Shown here: positions 7,982 through 16,068 of the stretch, piece after piece
Numbering within the stretch: position 1 is the first letter of the stretch
Layout of the letters: each line of letters opens with the position of its first letter
Assembly (NCBI RefSeq): GCF_009707955.1
Contig: NZ_WMDQ01000009.1
Location: 124,001-188,000, forward strand
Length of the DNA stretch: 64,000 bases
Reading direction: 5' to 3'
DNA from: Flavobacterium sp. LC2016-13
GTDB lineage: Bacteria; Bacteroidota; Bacteroidia; Flavobacteriales; Flavobacteriaceae
The notes under the pieces: generated by a model
Database searches by the model: none
What the model was told of the DNA's origin: nothing
The model's input: the letters and a program-made list of their open reading frames with translations, nothing else
Made by a program: the position numbers and the translations under genes

Positions 7982-8258
7982 CCAAAGTACGATTGGCGAT
8001 GTTTTACATCAGATTATTCAGGTAAATAAATTACAACCCGGAATGGATCAGATTGATGTCAAAGAAGCGTGGAGACAATTGATGGGAAATGGAGTAAACA
8101 CGTATACAAAAAACGTTGTTTTAAAGGGAAGTACGCTTTATGTTGAGCTGGGATCAGCAGTTTTAAGAGAAGAATTGAGTCACGGAAAATCTAAAATTGT
8201 CAAAATGATTAATGAAGAATTAGGTCGTGAAGTGGTTAAGGATGTAGTGCTACGCTGA
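7962..8258 (+). CDS. DUF721 / DciA-like protein
   Basis: The 98-residue protein matches the DUF721 family (IGDVLHQIIQVNKLQPGMDQ, VKEAWRQLMGNGVNTYTKNV, GSTLYVELGSAVLREELSHGKSKI region). DciA, the founding characterised member, helps load replicative helicase DnaB in bacteria without DnaC or DnaI. Flavobacterial members are shorter, consisting of the K-homology-like core only. A role in DNA replication initiation is therefore inferred. It overlaps the preceding lipoprotein gene and ends at a shared terminator with ndk. Confidence 0.8.
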   Translation: MAKRLNNQSTIGDVLHQIIQVNKLQPGMDQIDVKEAWRQLMGNGVNTYTKNVVLKGSTLYVELGSAVLREELSHGKSKIVKMINEELGREVVKDVVLR

Positions 8259-8263
8259 TTTTA

Positions 8264-8386
8264 GATTTTAGAGTTCAAATTTTAGATTTTAGATTTTAGG
8301 CAATAAAAAAATCCATTTCAAGTGAAATGGATTTTTTTATTGTGATGATTAAAAGTTCAACAATCTAAAATTTGAACTCTAAAATC
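8264..8386. repeat. 25-bp perfect inverted repeat flanking the DUF721/ndk terminator
   Basis: Arms at 8264-8288 and 8362-8386 are perfectly complementary over 25 bp (left arm begins GATTTTAGAGTTCAAATT). The bidirectional terminator sits in the loop, making a hairpin within a hairpin. Both arms lie outside the coding regions. Confidence 0.8.
8301..8343. terminator. Bidirectional intrinsic terminator between DUF721 gene and ndk
   Basis: AAAAAATCCATTTC pairs with GAAATGGATTTTTT around a 4-base loop, with A- and T-runs on the two sides, so it can serve both convergent genes. Confidence 0.85.
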
Positions 8387-8391
8387 ATAAA

Positions 8392-8811
8392 TTAAAATTG
8401 CTCTCTTCCAGCAAAATGGAATGCACCTTCAATAGCTGCATTTTCATCGCTATCAGAACCGTGAACTGCATTTTCTCCAATAGAAGTTGCGTATGCTTTA
8501 CGAATAGTTCCTTCAGCAGCTTCAGCTGGATTTGTAGCTCCAATTAAAGTTCTGAAATCTTCTACTGCATTGTCTTTTTCTAAAATAGCAGCAACAATTG
8601 GTCCGCGTGACATAAATTCAACTAATTCTCCGTAGAAAGGTCTTGCAGCGTGAACAACATAAAATGCCTGAGCGTCAGCTACAGTTAATTGAGTTAATTT
8701 TAATGAAACGATTTTGAAACCTCCATTAGTAATCATTGCTAAGATATTCCCGATGTGTCCGTTTGCAACAGCATCTGGCTTAATCATTGTAAAAGTTCTA
8801 TTTGTTGCCAT
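8392..8811 (-). CDS. ndk: Nucleoside diphosphate kinase
   Basis: The 139-residue protein transfers the gamma phosphate between NTPs and NDPs through a phosphohistidine. The active-site His is in NAVHGSDSDENA near residue 116. The N-terminal TMIKPDAVANG is diagnostic. Length is normal. A -7 box is visible upstream at 8834-8841. Confidence 0.98.
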   Translation of the reverse strand: MATNRTFTMIKPDAVANGHIGNILAMITNGGFKIVSLKLTQLTVADAQAFYVVHAARPFYGELVEFMSRGPIVAAILEKDNAVEDFRTLIGATNPAEAAEGTIRKAYATSIGENAVHGSDSDENAAIEGAFHFAGREQF

Positions 8812-8833
8812 TTTTGTGTTTTTAAATTTTGTG

Positions 8834-8841
8834 CAAAAGTA
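8834..8841 (-). promoter_or_regulatory. -7 promoter element of ndk (TACTTTTG on the minus strand)
   Basis: The minus-strand sequence TACTTTTG matches TAnnTTTG and is followed by GCAC, a common Bacteroidota context. It lies 22 bp before the ndk ATG. No clear -33 box is seen. Confidence 0.5.
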
Positions 8842-8929
8842 TACTTTTTTTATGAATTGATTTTAATAAATTCATAATTAAAACACGTTAGAATAATGTT
8901 TTGACTAAGAAAAGACTTTTTTTTAAACC

Positions 8930-9008
8930 ATATAAGTTATATAAGTTCATTTAAATTGCTTTGCGTGCAGATTATCCTGTTTCTAAAATGAACTTATATA
9001 ACTTATAT
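8930..9008. repeat. 23-bp perfect inverted repeat between ndk and the HGSNAT-like gene
   Basis: Arms at 8930-8952 and 8986-9008 are perfect reverse complements (core TATAAGTTATATAAGTTC). The loop is 33 bases. There is no adjoining T-run in the direction of the minus-strand gene ending at 9019. Confidence 0.75.
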
Positions 9009-9018
9009 GTGAAGCTTT

Positions 9019-10290
9019 CTATACTTTGAATATTAATTTATTTCTATAGAATATCCATAAAATAATTGTCCAGATACAAACGTAAACCAATGCGCCGGCC
9101 AAAGAAGCGGCCATTGGATTGCTAAAAAATGGCGCAATTCCAAATCTATATAAATAGTTTAGAAGATTGATTTTTTCAGATGTATTATGTGGATTTTGAA
9201 ATTCGATCATTACTAAAGCTTGTGGAATAATCTGAGAGCTAAAAAATACAATCATAGGATTTACTCCCCAAATTAAAAATGGTTTAAAGCCTTTTTTGTA
9301 ATCTGCAATATCAATAACATAATATAAAACAGCTAAAAATGTTGTGGCAAGACCTGTAGTAAATAAAACATAACTACTTGTCCAAAGTGATTTGTTTAGA
9401 GGAAAAACGATATTCCAAAGTAAACCAACAACAATAAGTACAACACCTGCAATAACTATTTTTTGAGCTTTTTGTGTTTTTGTGATTTCACGTAGAAGCA
9501 ATTGGCCTATTAATAAACCAATAATTCCGTTTACAATTGATGGAATTGTACTTAAAATTCCTTCCGGATCCCAAGTTACAGTTTCATGATACATGTGGCC
9601 TTTTAGTAAAATGCTGTCGACCCATGAAGCTAAATTGGTTCCTTTTTCTAAATTCGCTGCTCCAAATCCAGGAACAGGAATTAAAGTCATTATTGCCCAA
9701 TATCCCAATAATAAAATAACTCCGGTAATAATTTGAGTTTTTTGAGAGGTTTTTAAATATAAAAGAGAAACTACAAAATAAACAATGGCAATTCGTTGTA
9801 AAACTCCCGGAAGGCGTACATCGTGGTAAGCTTCGATACCACTGTAAGCTAAAAATAGATAAATAAAGAGAATTGAAAAGGCTAAAATATTTTTGATTTT
9901 TGAACTAAAACTGCCCATTAAAGCATAACCAACCGCAATAGTTATGGCTAAACGACCAATAAGAAGTGGGATTCCGTCAAGACCAAATAATTGTATTTTT
10001 CCAAAAAAGTTGAAGAAAATACCCAAACAGAACATGCGTAACGAACGCACTAAAATTTTATTAAAAGTTGTGCTGTCGTATGTTTTATCAGGCATTGCTA
10101 AAGGAACAGCAACTCCCATAATAAAAATGAAAAACGGAAAAACCAAATCTGTTGGTGTACAGCCATTCCATTCGGCATGTAAAAGTGGTGGGAAAACATT
10201 GCCCCAATCGCCGGGGTTGTTTACAATAGTCATTAATAAAATTGTTAATCCTCTGAAGACATCTAATGAAATCAAGCGCTCTCTGGTCAT
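9019..10290 (-). CDS. HGSNAT-like multi-pass membrane acyltransferase (DUF5009 family)
   Basis: The 423-residue protein has about eleven hydrophobic segments. It opens with RERLISLDVFRGLTILLMTIVNNPG and has GCTPTDLVFPFFIFIMGVAVPLAM, the hallmarks of bacterial relatives of heparan-alpha-glucosaminide N-acetyltransferase (also called NagX or DUF5009). Human HGSNAT moves acetyl groups from cytosolic acetyl-CoA to glucosamine across a membrane. The bacterial members probably acylate or deacylate amino sugars at the inner membrane, but the substrate is not known. It stands alone between ndk and bshC. Confidence 0.85.
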   Translation of the reverse strand: MTRERLISLDVFRGLTILLMTIVNNPGDWGNVFPPLLHAEWNGCTPTDLVFPFFIFIMGVAVPLAMPDKTYDSTTFNKILVRSLRMFCLGIFFNFFGKIQLFGLDGIPLLIGRLAITIAVGYALMGSFSSKIKNILAFSILFIYLFLAYSGIEAYHDVRLPGVLQRIAIVYFVVSLLYLKTSQKTQIITGVILLLGYWAIMTLIPVPGFGAANLEKGTNLASWVDSILLKGHMYHETVTWDPEGILSTIPSIVNGIIGLLIGQLLLREITKTQKAQKIVIAGVVLIVVGLLWNIVFPLNKSLWTSSYVLFTTGLATTFLAVLYYVIDIADYKKGFKPFLIWGVNPMIVFFSSQIIPQALVMIEFQNPHNTSEKINLLNYLYRFGIAPFFSNPMAASLAGALVYVCIWTIILWIFYRNKLIFKV

Positions 10291-10407
10291 AGTTTTTTGT
10301 AATAGGTTAGTTTTGTTTTAAAAGTTACTATTTGGTTTAGAGAGGCAATAATTTCAGAAGAGGCGGTTATTTGTTCTGATGATTATTACTTTATTTTTAT
10401 TTTTTTT

Positions 10408-10441
10408 CTCGAATTAGACAAATTAATTTGTCTAATTCGAG
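10408..10441. repeat. Perfect 34-bp palindrome downstream of bshC
   Basis: The two 17-base arms (CTCGAATTAGACAAATT and its complement) abut with no loop. In the bshC direction it is followed by an A-rich tract rather than T, so it is not a standard terminator for bshC. A T-run lies on its other side. Confidence 0.7.
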
Positions 10442-10458
10442 GAATCAGTGTTTAAGCT

Positions 10459-12048
10459 TTATATTGCTATGATATTAAAATTATGTTCTAATGGTTTTAA
10501 TTTTTGGATTAAAAGCGGAATTAATTGTTCTCCTTTTTCTAAATAAAATTCAGAGAAATTAGTCTGGCGTTCCTGTAAACTTTCATTTGGAAACAACTCG
10601 CATTGTAAATCAGTAACGCGTTGCAATTCGTTATCTAATTTTCGTTTTTGGGCTTTTAATAATCTTTTTTCAAGATTTTCTAAACCTTTTTTCTGTTTCA
10701 CTTCTTGCGCTTTAACTGCTCCCGTAAATGATTTATCGGTTTGTTGTGCTAATTCGTAAAGATATTCAAATTGTTTTTCTAATGTTTCCTTTTGAGGTGT
10801 TAAATCAATTGGGAAATCAGATAATTTATGTGTAATTGCATTAACTAAATCAGCAGGTTTAGTAAATAAATCTGACCAGCTTAAATTTAAATTGTCTGCT
10901 TTTTTAGCTTGTTTTTCAGTATTAAGAAGCACCGAATTTCGAACCAAAAGCATTGGAAAAGTAATGTTTACGGCATTAAAAAATGATTTTAATTCTAACC
11001 AATAAGCAATTTCGCCGCCGCCGCCAATGTAACATAAATTAGGTAAAATAATCTCCTGATACAGCGGACGCATAATTACATTTGGGCTAAATTTTTCAGG
11101 GTTGCTTTCTAATAATTTTAGAATTTCTTCTTTAGAAAATGAAGTTCTCGTATTATTTACAATGTATTTGTCATTCTCAAAAACAATTCGTTCACGCAAA
11201 TCATCTTCGATATAAAATAAATTGATTTCACGAGGATTTACCTGAACTGTATAGTCTTTAAGCTGATCGATAGTTTCCTGAACAGCTTTAAACGAAGTTT
11301 GTTTTTCTAATTCTTCTTTTATATAAGGAATAAAAGAACGTTTTAAATCTTTGTCATCAGCATCTAAAATTACTAATCCGTGATTTGCGAATAAACCATT
11401 GGCTAAAAAACGAGTAGCATCGGCTAGATTTTCATGTTTTAAATAAGCTTCTTCAAATAGTTTTTTCAAAACACCCGCGTTGGTGCTGGAACCTAATTCT
11501 TTAGAATAAATTTCGAAAAATTCAGCTAAACCTTCTGTAGAAAGTCTCCCGACAGGACCTGTACTTTCTTTATTCCATCTGAATTTTTTTCCTTTAAAAT
11601 TAAAATAATTGATCTCTTCAAAATCATGGTCTTCAGTTGCCATCCAATAAATTGGAACAAAATTATACGTCGGATATTTTGATTTTAATTCTTTCGTTAA
11701 ATTAATTGTTGAAATAATTTTATATAAGAAGTACAACGGACCGCTGAATAAATTTAACTGATGTCCAGTTGTAATTGTAAAAGTACATTCATGCGCTAAA
11801 AGCTCAATGTTTTGCTTTGTAGAATCAGAGATTTCTATATTTTGATATTGCTTTTTTAAAGTTTCAACCAAAGGAATTCGGTTGTTATTATCAAAGTTAG
11901 CTGCTTTTTCAGCAATCTGTTTTTCAAAGTTTTCTAAAGTCGGAAAATGATTGTACAGCGGTTTTAATTCTGATTTTTGATCTAAATAATCGTGTATCAA
12001 TTTAGAGAAATATCCTGAAGTTTGATAGCTGATACAGTCGGTAGGCAT
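10459..12048 (-). CDS. bshC: Bacillithiol biosynthesis cysteine-adding enzyme BshC
   Basis: The 529-residue protein matches BshC. It has a Rossmann-like core with TGHQLNLFSGPLYFLYKI (~97-114), YWMATEDHDFEEINYF (~138) and GGGGEIAYWLELKSFF (~348), and a coiled-coil stretch near residues 430-500. It is the putative ligase adding cysteine to GlcN-malate, the last step of bacillithiol synthesis in the cytoplasm. Flavobacteria make this thiol. bshA and bshB are not in the window. Length is typical. Confidence 0.95.
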   Translation of the reverse strand: MPTDCISYQTSGYFSKLIHDYLDQKSELKPLYNHFPTLENFEKQIAEKAANFDNNNRIPLVETLKKQYQNIEISDSTKQNIELLAHECTFTITTGHQLNLFSGPLYFLYKIISTINLTKELKSKYPTYNFVPIYWMATEDHDFEEINYFNFKGKKFRWNKESTGPVGRLSTEGLAEFFEIYSKELGSSTNAGVLKKLFEEAYLKHENLADATRFLANGLFANHGLVILDADDKDLKRSFIPYIKEELEKQTSFKAVQETIDQLKDYTVQVNPREINLFYIEDDLRERIVFENDKYIVNNTRTSFSKEEILKLLESNPEKFSPNVIMRPLYQEIILPNLCYIGGGGEIAYWLELKSFFNAVNITFPMLLVRNSVLLNTEKQAKKADNLNLSWSDLFTKPADLVNAITHKLSDFPIDLTPQKETLEKQFEYLYELAQQTDKSFTGAVKAQEVKQKKGLENLEKRLLKAQKRKLDNELQRVTDLQCELFPNESLQERQTNFSEFYLEKGEQLIPLLIQKLKPLEHNFNIIAI

Positions 12049-12281
12049 AATTTTAAATTTATTTTTGACAGCTGTAAATTTAATGAAAATATACAGTTAA
12101 AAACGGTTTTAACGATTGCTTATGATTTGATTTTTGATTTTTGTTTTAAAGCTCCTATAATCAAGTTTTTAATATTAAGTATTTTAATGGTTTGAAAAAC
12201 GGAAAATATATGATATTTGTTAAAATTAAATAATCTTCCGAAACTAATTATTCTAAATGTAAATTATTAGTAACGAAATTC

Positions 12282-12289
12282 TATTTTTG
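12282..12289 (+). promoter_or_regulatory. -7 promoter element of the MFS transporter gene (TATTTTTG)
   Basis: Exact TAnnTTTG match 29 bp before the ATG at 12319. No TTG at a suitable -33 distance is visible. Confidence 0.5.
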
Positions 12290-12318
12290 TAATCAAAAAA
12301 AAGATATATCTAAATTGC

Positions 12319-13596
12319 ATGAAAAATAACCCAAATCAGGAGAATTCCTTACGACATGTTCTTTTTGGCTCTTTAATAGGAACTACAATTGAATTTTTTG
12401 ACTTTTATATTTATGCCAATGCCGCTGTATTGGTTTTTCCACAACTTTTTTTCCCGGGAGCAAGCAGTACAAATTCTACTCTCGAATCTTTGGCTACCTT
12501 TTCAATAGCTTTTTTATCCAGACCTATAGGTTCAGCTGTTTTTGGACATTATGGAGATAAAATAGGCCGTAAAGTGACTTTGGTCGTTGCGTTGTTAACA
12601 ATGGGATTGTCGACAATTGCAATTGGTTTTTTACCGGGTTATGCAAGTATCGGAATTGCGGCACCAATTTTATTGATGTTATGCAGATTTGGTCAGGGAG
12701 TTGGTTTAGGAGGAGAATGGGGAGGCGCTGTTTTATTAGCGATTGAAAATGCACCGCCTCACAAACGGGCGTGGTACGGAATGTTTCCACAATTGGGAGC
12801 GCCAATTGGGTTGCTGCTTTCCGGAGGAACTTTTTTAATTCTGACAGATACTATGACGAGTGAAGCTTTTATGGATTATGGATGGAGAATTCCATTTATT
12901 GCCAGTTCACTTTTAGTAATTGTTGGGTTTTATATTCGTTTAAAGATTAGCGAAACTCCGGCTTTTGAAAATTCTAAACTTCAACAAAAAGAAGTTAGGA
13001 TTCCGTTTTTGACTTTGATAAAATCATATAAAAATCAATTGATTTTTGGAACTTTCTCGGCAATTACTACTTTTTTGGTGTTTTATTTAATGACTGTTTT
13101 TACACTTAGTTGGGCTACTTCAGATTTAGGTTTTACTAAAAGAGATGCTTTGTTGATACAATTGTTTTCGGTATTGTTTTTTGCTGCTTTTATTCCTGTT
13201 TCAGCTTTAGTTGCAGATAAAATCGGGCGTAGAAAAATATTGATTATTACAACATCATATATTGCTATATTCGGATTTTTCTTTTCGTACTTTCTTAATT
13301 CAGGAAATCCGGTTTTGGTAACCGCCTTTGTTTGTCTGGGTATGACATTGATGGGTTTTACATACGGACCATTAGGAACTTTTTTATCTGAATTGTTTCC
13401 TACCACAGTTCGTTATTCCGGAGCTTCTTTAACTTTTAATATGGCTGGTATTTTGGGAGCTGCATTTGCACCAATGATTGCAATTTGGCTGGCAACCACT
13501 TACGGTTTAAACTACGTAGGTTTTTATCTGACGATTGCTGCTTTGATTTCTTTGGTTTCATTTTTAGTGATTTCTAAAAAGACACATCAATTTTAA
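12319..13596 (+). CDS. MFS transporter, metabolite:H+ symporter (MHS) type
   Basis: The 425-residue protein has 12 predicted membrane helices. GSLIGTTIEFFDFYIYANAA in helix 1, the loop motif GHYGDKIGRKVTLV (~77-90) and RFGQGVGLGGEWGGAVLL (~122-139) are typical of the MHS branch (ProP, ShiA, KgtP relatives). It should take up a small organic acid or zwitterion with protons through the inner membrane. The substrate is not visible. It is a single-gene unit ending at a strong hairpin. Confidence 0.88.
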   Translation: MKNNPNQENSLRHVLFGSLIGTTIEFFDFYIYANAAVLVFPQLFFPGASSTNSTLESLATFSIAFLSRPIGSAVFGHYGDKIGRKVTLVVALLTMGLSTIAIGFLPGYASIGIAAPILLMLCRFGQGVGLGGEWGGAVLLAIENAPPHKRAWYGMFPQLGAPIGLLLSGGTFLILTDTMTSEAFMDYGWRIPFIASSLLVIVGFYIRLKISETPAFENSKLQQKEVRIPFLTLIKSYKNQLIFGTFSAITTFLVFYLMTVFTLSWATSDLGFTKRDALLIQLFSVLFFAAFIPVSALVADKIGRRKILIITTSYIAIFGFFFSYFLNSGNPVLVTAFVCLGMTLMGFTYGPLGTFLSELFPTTVRYSGASLTFNMAGILGAAFAPMIAIWLATTYGLNYVGFYLTIAALISLVSFLVISKKTHQF

Positions 13597-13617
13597 TTTT
13601 ATAGATAAACTTTTCAA

Positions 13618-13656
13618 AAAGAGGCAGTAATGTAAAAATTATTGCCTCTTTTTTTT
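13618..13656 (+). terminator. Intrinsic terminator of the MFS gene
   Basis: AAAGAGGCAGTAAT pairs with ATTATTGCCTCTTT (one G-U), followed by a run of T. It is 22 bp after the MFS stop. Confidence 0.85.
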
Positions 13657-13670
13657 GCTGATTAAAAAAG

Positions 13671-13692
13671 TATTTAGATATTTGTCTAAATA
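13671..13692 (+). promoter_or_regulatory. Candidate SdpR/ArsR operator dyad
   Basis: Half-sites TATTTAGAT and GTCTAAATA are separated by ATTT in a 22-bp dyad that ends 5 bp before the regulator's start codon. ArsR-family autorepressors bind short AT-rich dyads over their own promoters, so this is a good operator candidate. Binding itself is inferred. Confidence 0.5.
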
Positions 13693-13697
13693 TATAA

Positions 13698-13955
13698 ATG
13701 ATGAATGATATTTTTAAAGCATTAAACGACGCAACCCGAAGGGAAATTCTGGAACTTTTAAAAGAGAAAGATTTATCTGCCGGAGAAATTGCTGACGCGT
13801 TTAATATTTCGAAACCCAGTATTTCGCATCATTTGGATATTTTGAAACGTGCAGATTTAATTACTTCTGAAAAAAATGGGCAATTCATCATTTACTCCAT
13901 CAATACCACCATTATGGAAGATGTTTTGCAATGGATATTAACCTTTAAAAAATAA
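13698..13955 (+). CDS. ArsR/SdpR-family winged-helix autorepressor
   Basis: The 85-residue protein is a single winged helix: FKALNDATRREILELLKEKDLSAGEIADAF (N-terminal helix pair), SKPSISHHLDILKRADLI (recognition helix) and an AEKNGQFIIYS-like wing. There are no metal-binding Cys, so it is not an arsenic sensor type. It resembles SdpR. Two ATG codons (13698, 13701) are possible starts. The SdpI-like gene follows after 2 bp, which supports the SdpRI comparison. Confidence 0.85.
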   Translation: MMNDIFKALNDATRREILELLKEKDLSAGEIADAFNISKPSISHHLDILKRADLITSEKNGQFIIYSINTTIMEDVLQWILTFKK

Positions 13956-13957
13956 AA

Positions 13958-14620
13958 ATGAATTTAGAACTAAAAAAAGAGCTTCCAATAATTGGAATTG
14001 TTTTGACACCTTTTGTGTATTTAGCTATTATTTGGGACAGTCTTCCTCAGCGAGTACCTATACATTGGAATTATAAGGGAGAAATTGATAATTGGGGCGA
14101 CAAGTTTTCGCTTATTTTGATGTTGTTGCTATTGCCGGTTTTGATGTATGTTTTGATGACTTTTATTCCAAAAATAGATCCTAAAAACAGAATTTCTTTA
14201 ATGGGAGGAAAATTCTATCAGCTTAAGTTTTTTTTGGTATTGTTCATGTCTGTAGTTGCATTATTAATTGTTTATGCCACCAAAGAGCGATCTGTAAATA
14301 ATCCTAATTTAGTCTTTGCATTGTTGGGCGTTTTACTGATAATTTTTGGAAATTATTTTAAAGTAATTCAGCCTAATTATTTTATAGGAATACGTACGCC
14401 ATGGACATTGGAAAATAATGAAGTATGGAAAGCTACTCATGCATTTGCAGGAAAGATTTGGGTTATTGGAGGTTTTATTCTAGTGCTGGGAGGCTTGGTT
14501 TTAAACAATGCATTTGGTAAAGTATTTGTTTTTATTGTTCTCGTTTTGGCCTTAATTCCCATAGCTTATTCTTTTATAAAGTTCAAACAAATACAAAAAA
14601 GGGATCGAAAATCAAATTAA
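13958..14620 (+). CDS. SdpI/DUF1648-family integral membrane protein
   Basis: The 220 residues have about six membrane helices. The DUF1648 motif is at LPQRVPIHWNYKGEIDNWGDK (residues ~28-48) and the SdpI-family signature PNYFIGIRTPWTLENNEVWKATH at ~138-160. In Bacillus, SdpI gives immunity to the SdpC toxin and also sequesters SdpR at the membrane. Here no sdpC-like toxin is visible, so the protein may sense membrane stress or a foreign toxin. It is cotranscribed with the repressor and, 26 bp later, with an alpha/beta hydrolase. Confidence 0.88.
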   Translation: MNLELKKELPIIGIVLTPFVYLAIIWDSLPQRVPIHWNYKGEIDNWGDKFSLILMLLLLPVLMYVLMTFIPKIDPKNRISLMGGKFYQLKFFLVLFMSVVALLIVYATKERSVNNPNLVFALLGVLLIIFGNYFKVIQPNYFIGIRTPWTLENNEVWKATHAFAGKIWVIGGFILVLGGLVLNNAFGKVFVFIVLVLALIPIAYSFIKFKQIQKRDRKSN

Positions 14621-14646
14621 TTTAATTACACAATCATTCAAAACAA

Positions 14647-16011
14647 ATGACAAAAATTATACTTATTTTAATAACAGTTTTAAGCTCTTTTTTAATGATG
14701 GGACAAGAGATTTCAGGAAAATGGAATGGAGTTTTAAAAGTTCAGGGCACTCAATTAAGATTGATATTTAATGTGAATAAAACAGAAAATGGTTATAATG
14801 CAACAATGGATAGCCCAGACCAGAAAGTGACTGGAATTCCTTTAGAGAAAGCAACTTTTGAGAATTCAATTTTAAAATTAGAAATACCAAGTGCTCAAAT
14901 TTCTTATGTTGGTACATTAAATAAAGACAATATTATTGTAGGTACTTTTACGCAAAACGGGCAATCTTTTGAGATGAATTTGTCAAAAGAAGTAATTCAA
15001 AAACAGGTGTATGCAAGACCACAAGAACCGCAAAAATCTTTTCCGTATTATACTGAAGAAGTAAAATTTGAAAATAAAACAGATCATGTAACTTTAGCAG
15101 GAACTTTGTCTCTACCTAAAAAAGAGGGTAATTTTCCAGTTGTAATTTTAATTACCGGAAGCGGCAAACAAAATAGAGATGAAGAAATACTAAGACATAA
15201 ACCATTTTTAGTTTTGTCTGACTATTTGACTAAAAAAGGAATAGCTGTTTTACGTTTTGATGATCGTGGTGCGGGCGAATCTAGCGGTGATTATACAAAA
15301 GCAACAACAATCGATCTTGCGAGAGATGTTGAGGCTGGTGTTAACTATTTAAAAACCAGAAAAGAAATTAATAAAAGCAAAATTGGATCAATAGGTCATA
15401 GTGAAGGAGGAGTAATCGCTCCAATTATTGCAGGAAATTCAAAAGACATTGACTTTATTGTTTTATTAGCCGCTCCGGGTCTGCGTGGAGATAAATTGTT
15501 ATTAGTACAAAAAGAAATACTTGAAAGGCAATTTGGAGTTCCTGAAAATGATATTCAAAAAGGTCAGGAATTTTTTAAAGGTGCCTATGAAATTATTTTG
15601 GCTTCTTCTGTAAACGATGAAAAATTAAAAAATAATTTAAGTAGCTATGTTCAGTCAAAATTTGATGATAAAACTGCAAAATCATTTGTAGAACAAATTA
15701 CAAATGTCTGGTGGTATAATTTTTTAAGAATGGACCCGGCTATATCTTTAGCAAAAGTGAAATGTCCTGTTTTAGCTCTTAATGGCAGCAAAGATTTGCA
15801 AGTTCCGTCAACTGTTAACTTAGAAGCGATTAAAGAAGCTTTGACCAAAGCAGGGAATAAAAATGTTACAATTAAAGAACTTCCTGGTTTAAATCATTTG
15901 TTTCAAGAATGTAAAACAGGTTCTCCTCTGGAATATGATACGATTGAGCAGACATTTTCCCCCATTGCTTTAGAAGAAATATCCAATTGGCTTTTAGTAC
16001 AAACAAAATAA
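14647..16011 (+). CDS. Secreted alpha/beta hydrolase with N-terminal beta domain
   Basis: The 454-residue protein has a signal peptide (MTKIILILITVLSSFLMMGQ). A beta-rich domain of ~110 residues follows (ISGKWNGVLKVQGTQLRLIFNV), then an alpha/beta hydrolase domain from ~140. The nucleophile is in GHSEGG (~253), the acid in NGSKDLQVP (~381) and the His in PGLNHLF (~418). Such proteins act as peptidases or esterases of the S9/X-Pro type; the substrate is unknown. It is third in the SdpRI-like operon, an association I do not recognise as standard. Confidence 0.85.
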   Translation: MTKIILILITVLSSFLMMGQEISGKWNGVLKVQGTQLRLIFNVNKTENGYNATMDSPDQKVTGIPLEKATFENSILKLEIPSAQISYVGTLNKDNIIVGTFTQNGQSFEMNLSKEVIQKQVYARPQEPQKSFPYYTEEVKFENKTDHVTLAGTLSLPKKEGNFPVVILITGSGKQNRDEEILRHKPFLVLSDYLTKKGIAVLRFDDRGAGESSGDYTKATTIDLARDVEAGVNYLKTRKEINKSKIGSIGHSEGGVIAPIIAGNSKDIDFIVLLAAPGLRGDKLLLVQKEILERQFGVPENDIQKGQEFFKGAYEIILASSVNDEKLKNNLSSYVQSKFDDKTAKSFVEQITNVWWYNFLRMDPAISLAKVKCPVLALNGSKDLQVPSTVNLEAIKEALTKAGNKNVTIKELPGLNHLFQECKTGSPLEYDTIEQTFSPIALEEISNWLLVQTK

Positions 16012-16030
16012 GAGGTATAACTTCTAAATA

Positions 16031-16068
16031 AAAAATAACCGCAAAATTTACTTTGCGGTTATTTTTTT
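16031..16068. terminator. Bidirectional terminator between the hydrolase and the giant adhesin gene
   Basis: AAATAACCGCAAA pairs with TTTGCGGTTATTT, with A- and T-runs on both sides. It overlaps the last codons of the minus-strand gene by one or two bases. Confidence 0.85.
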
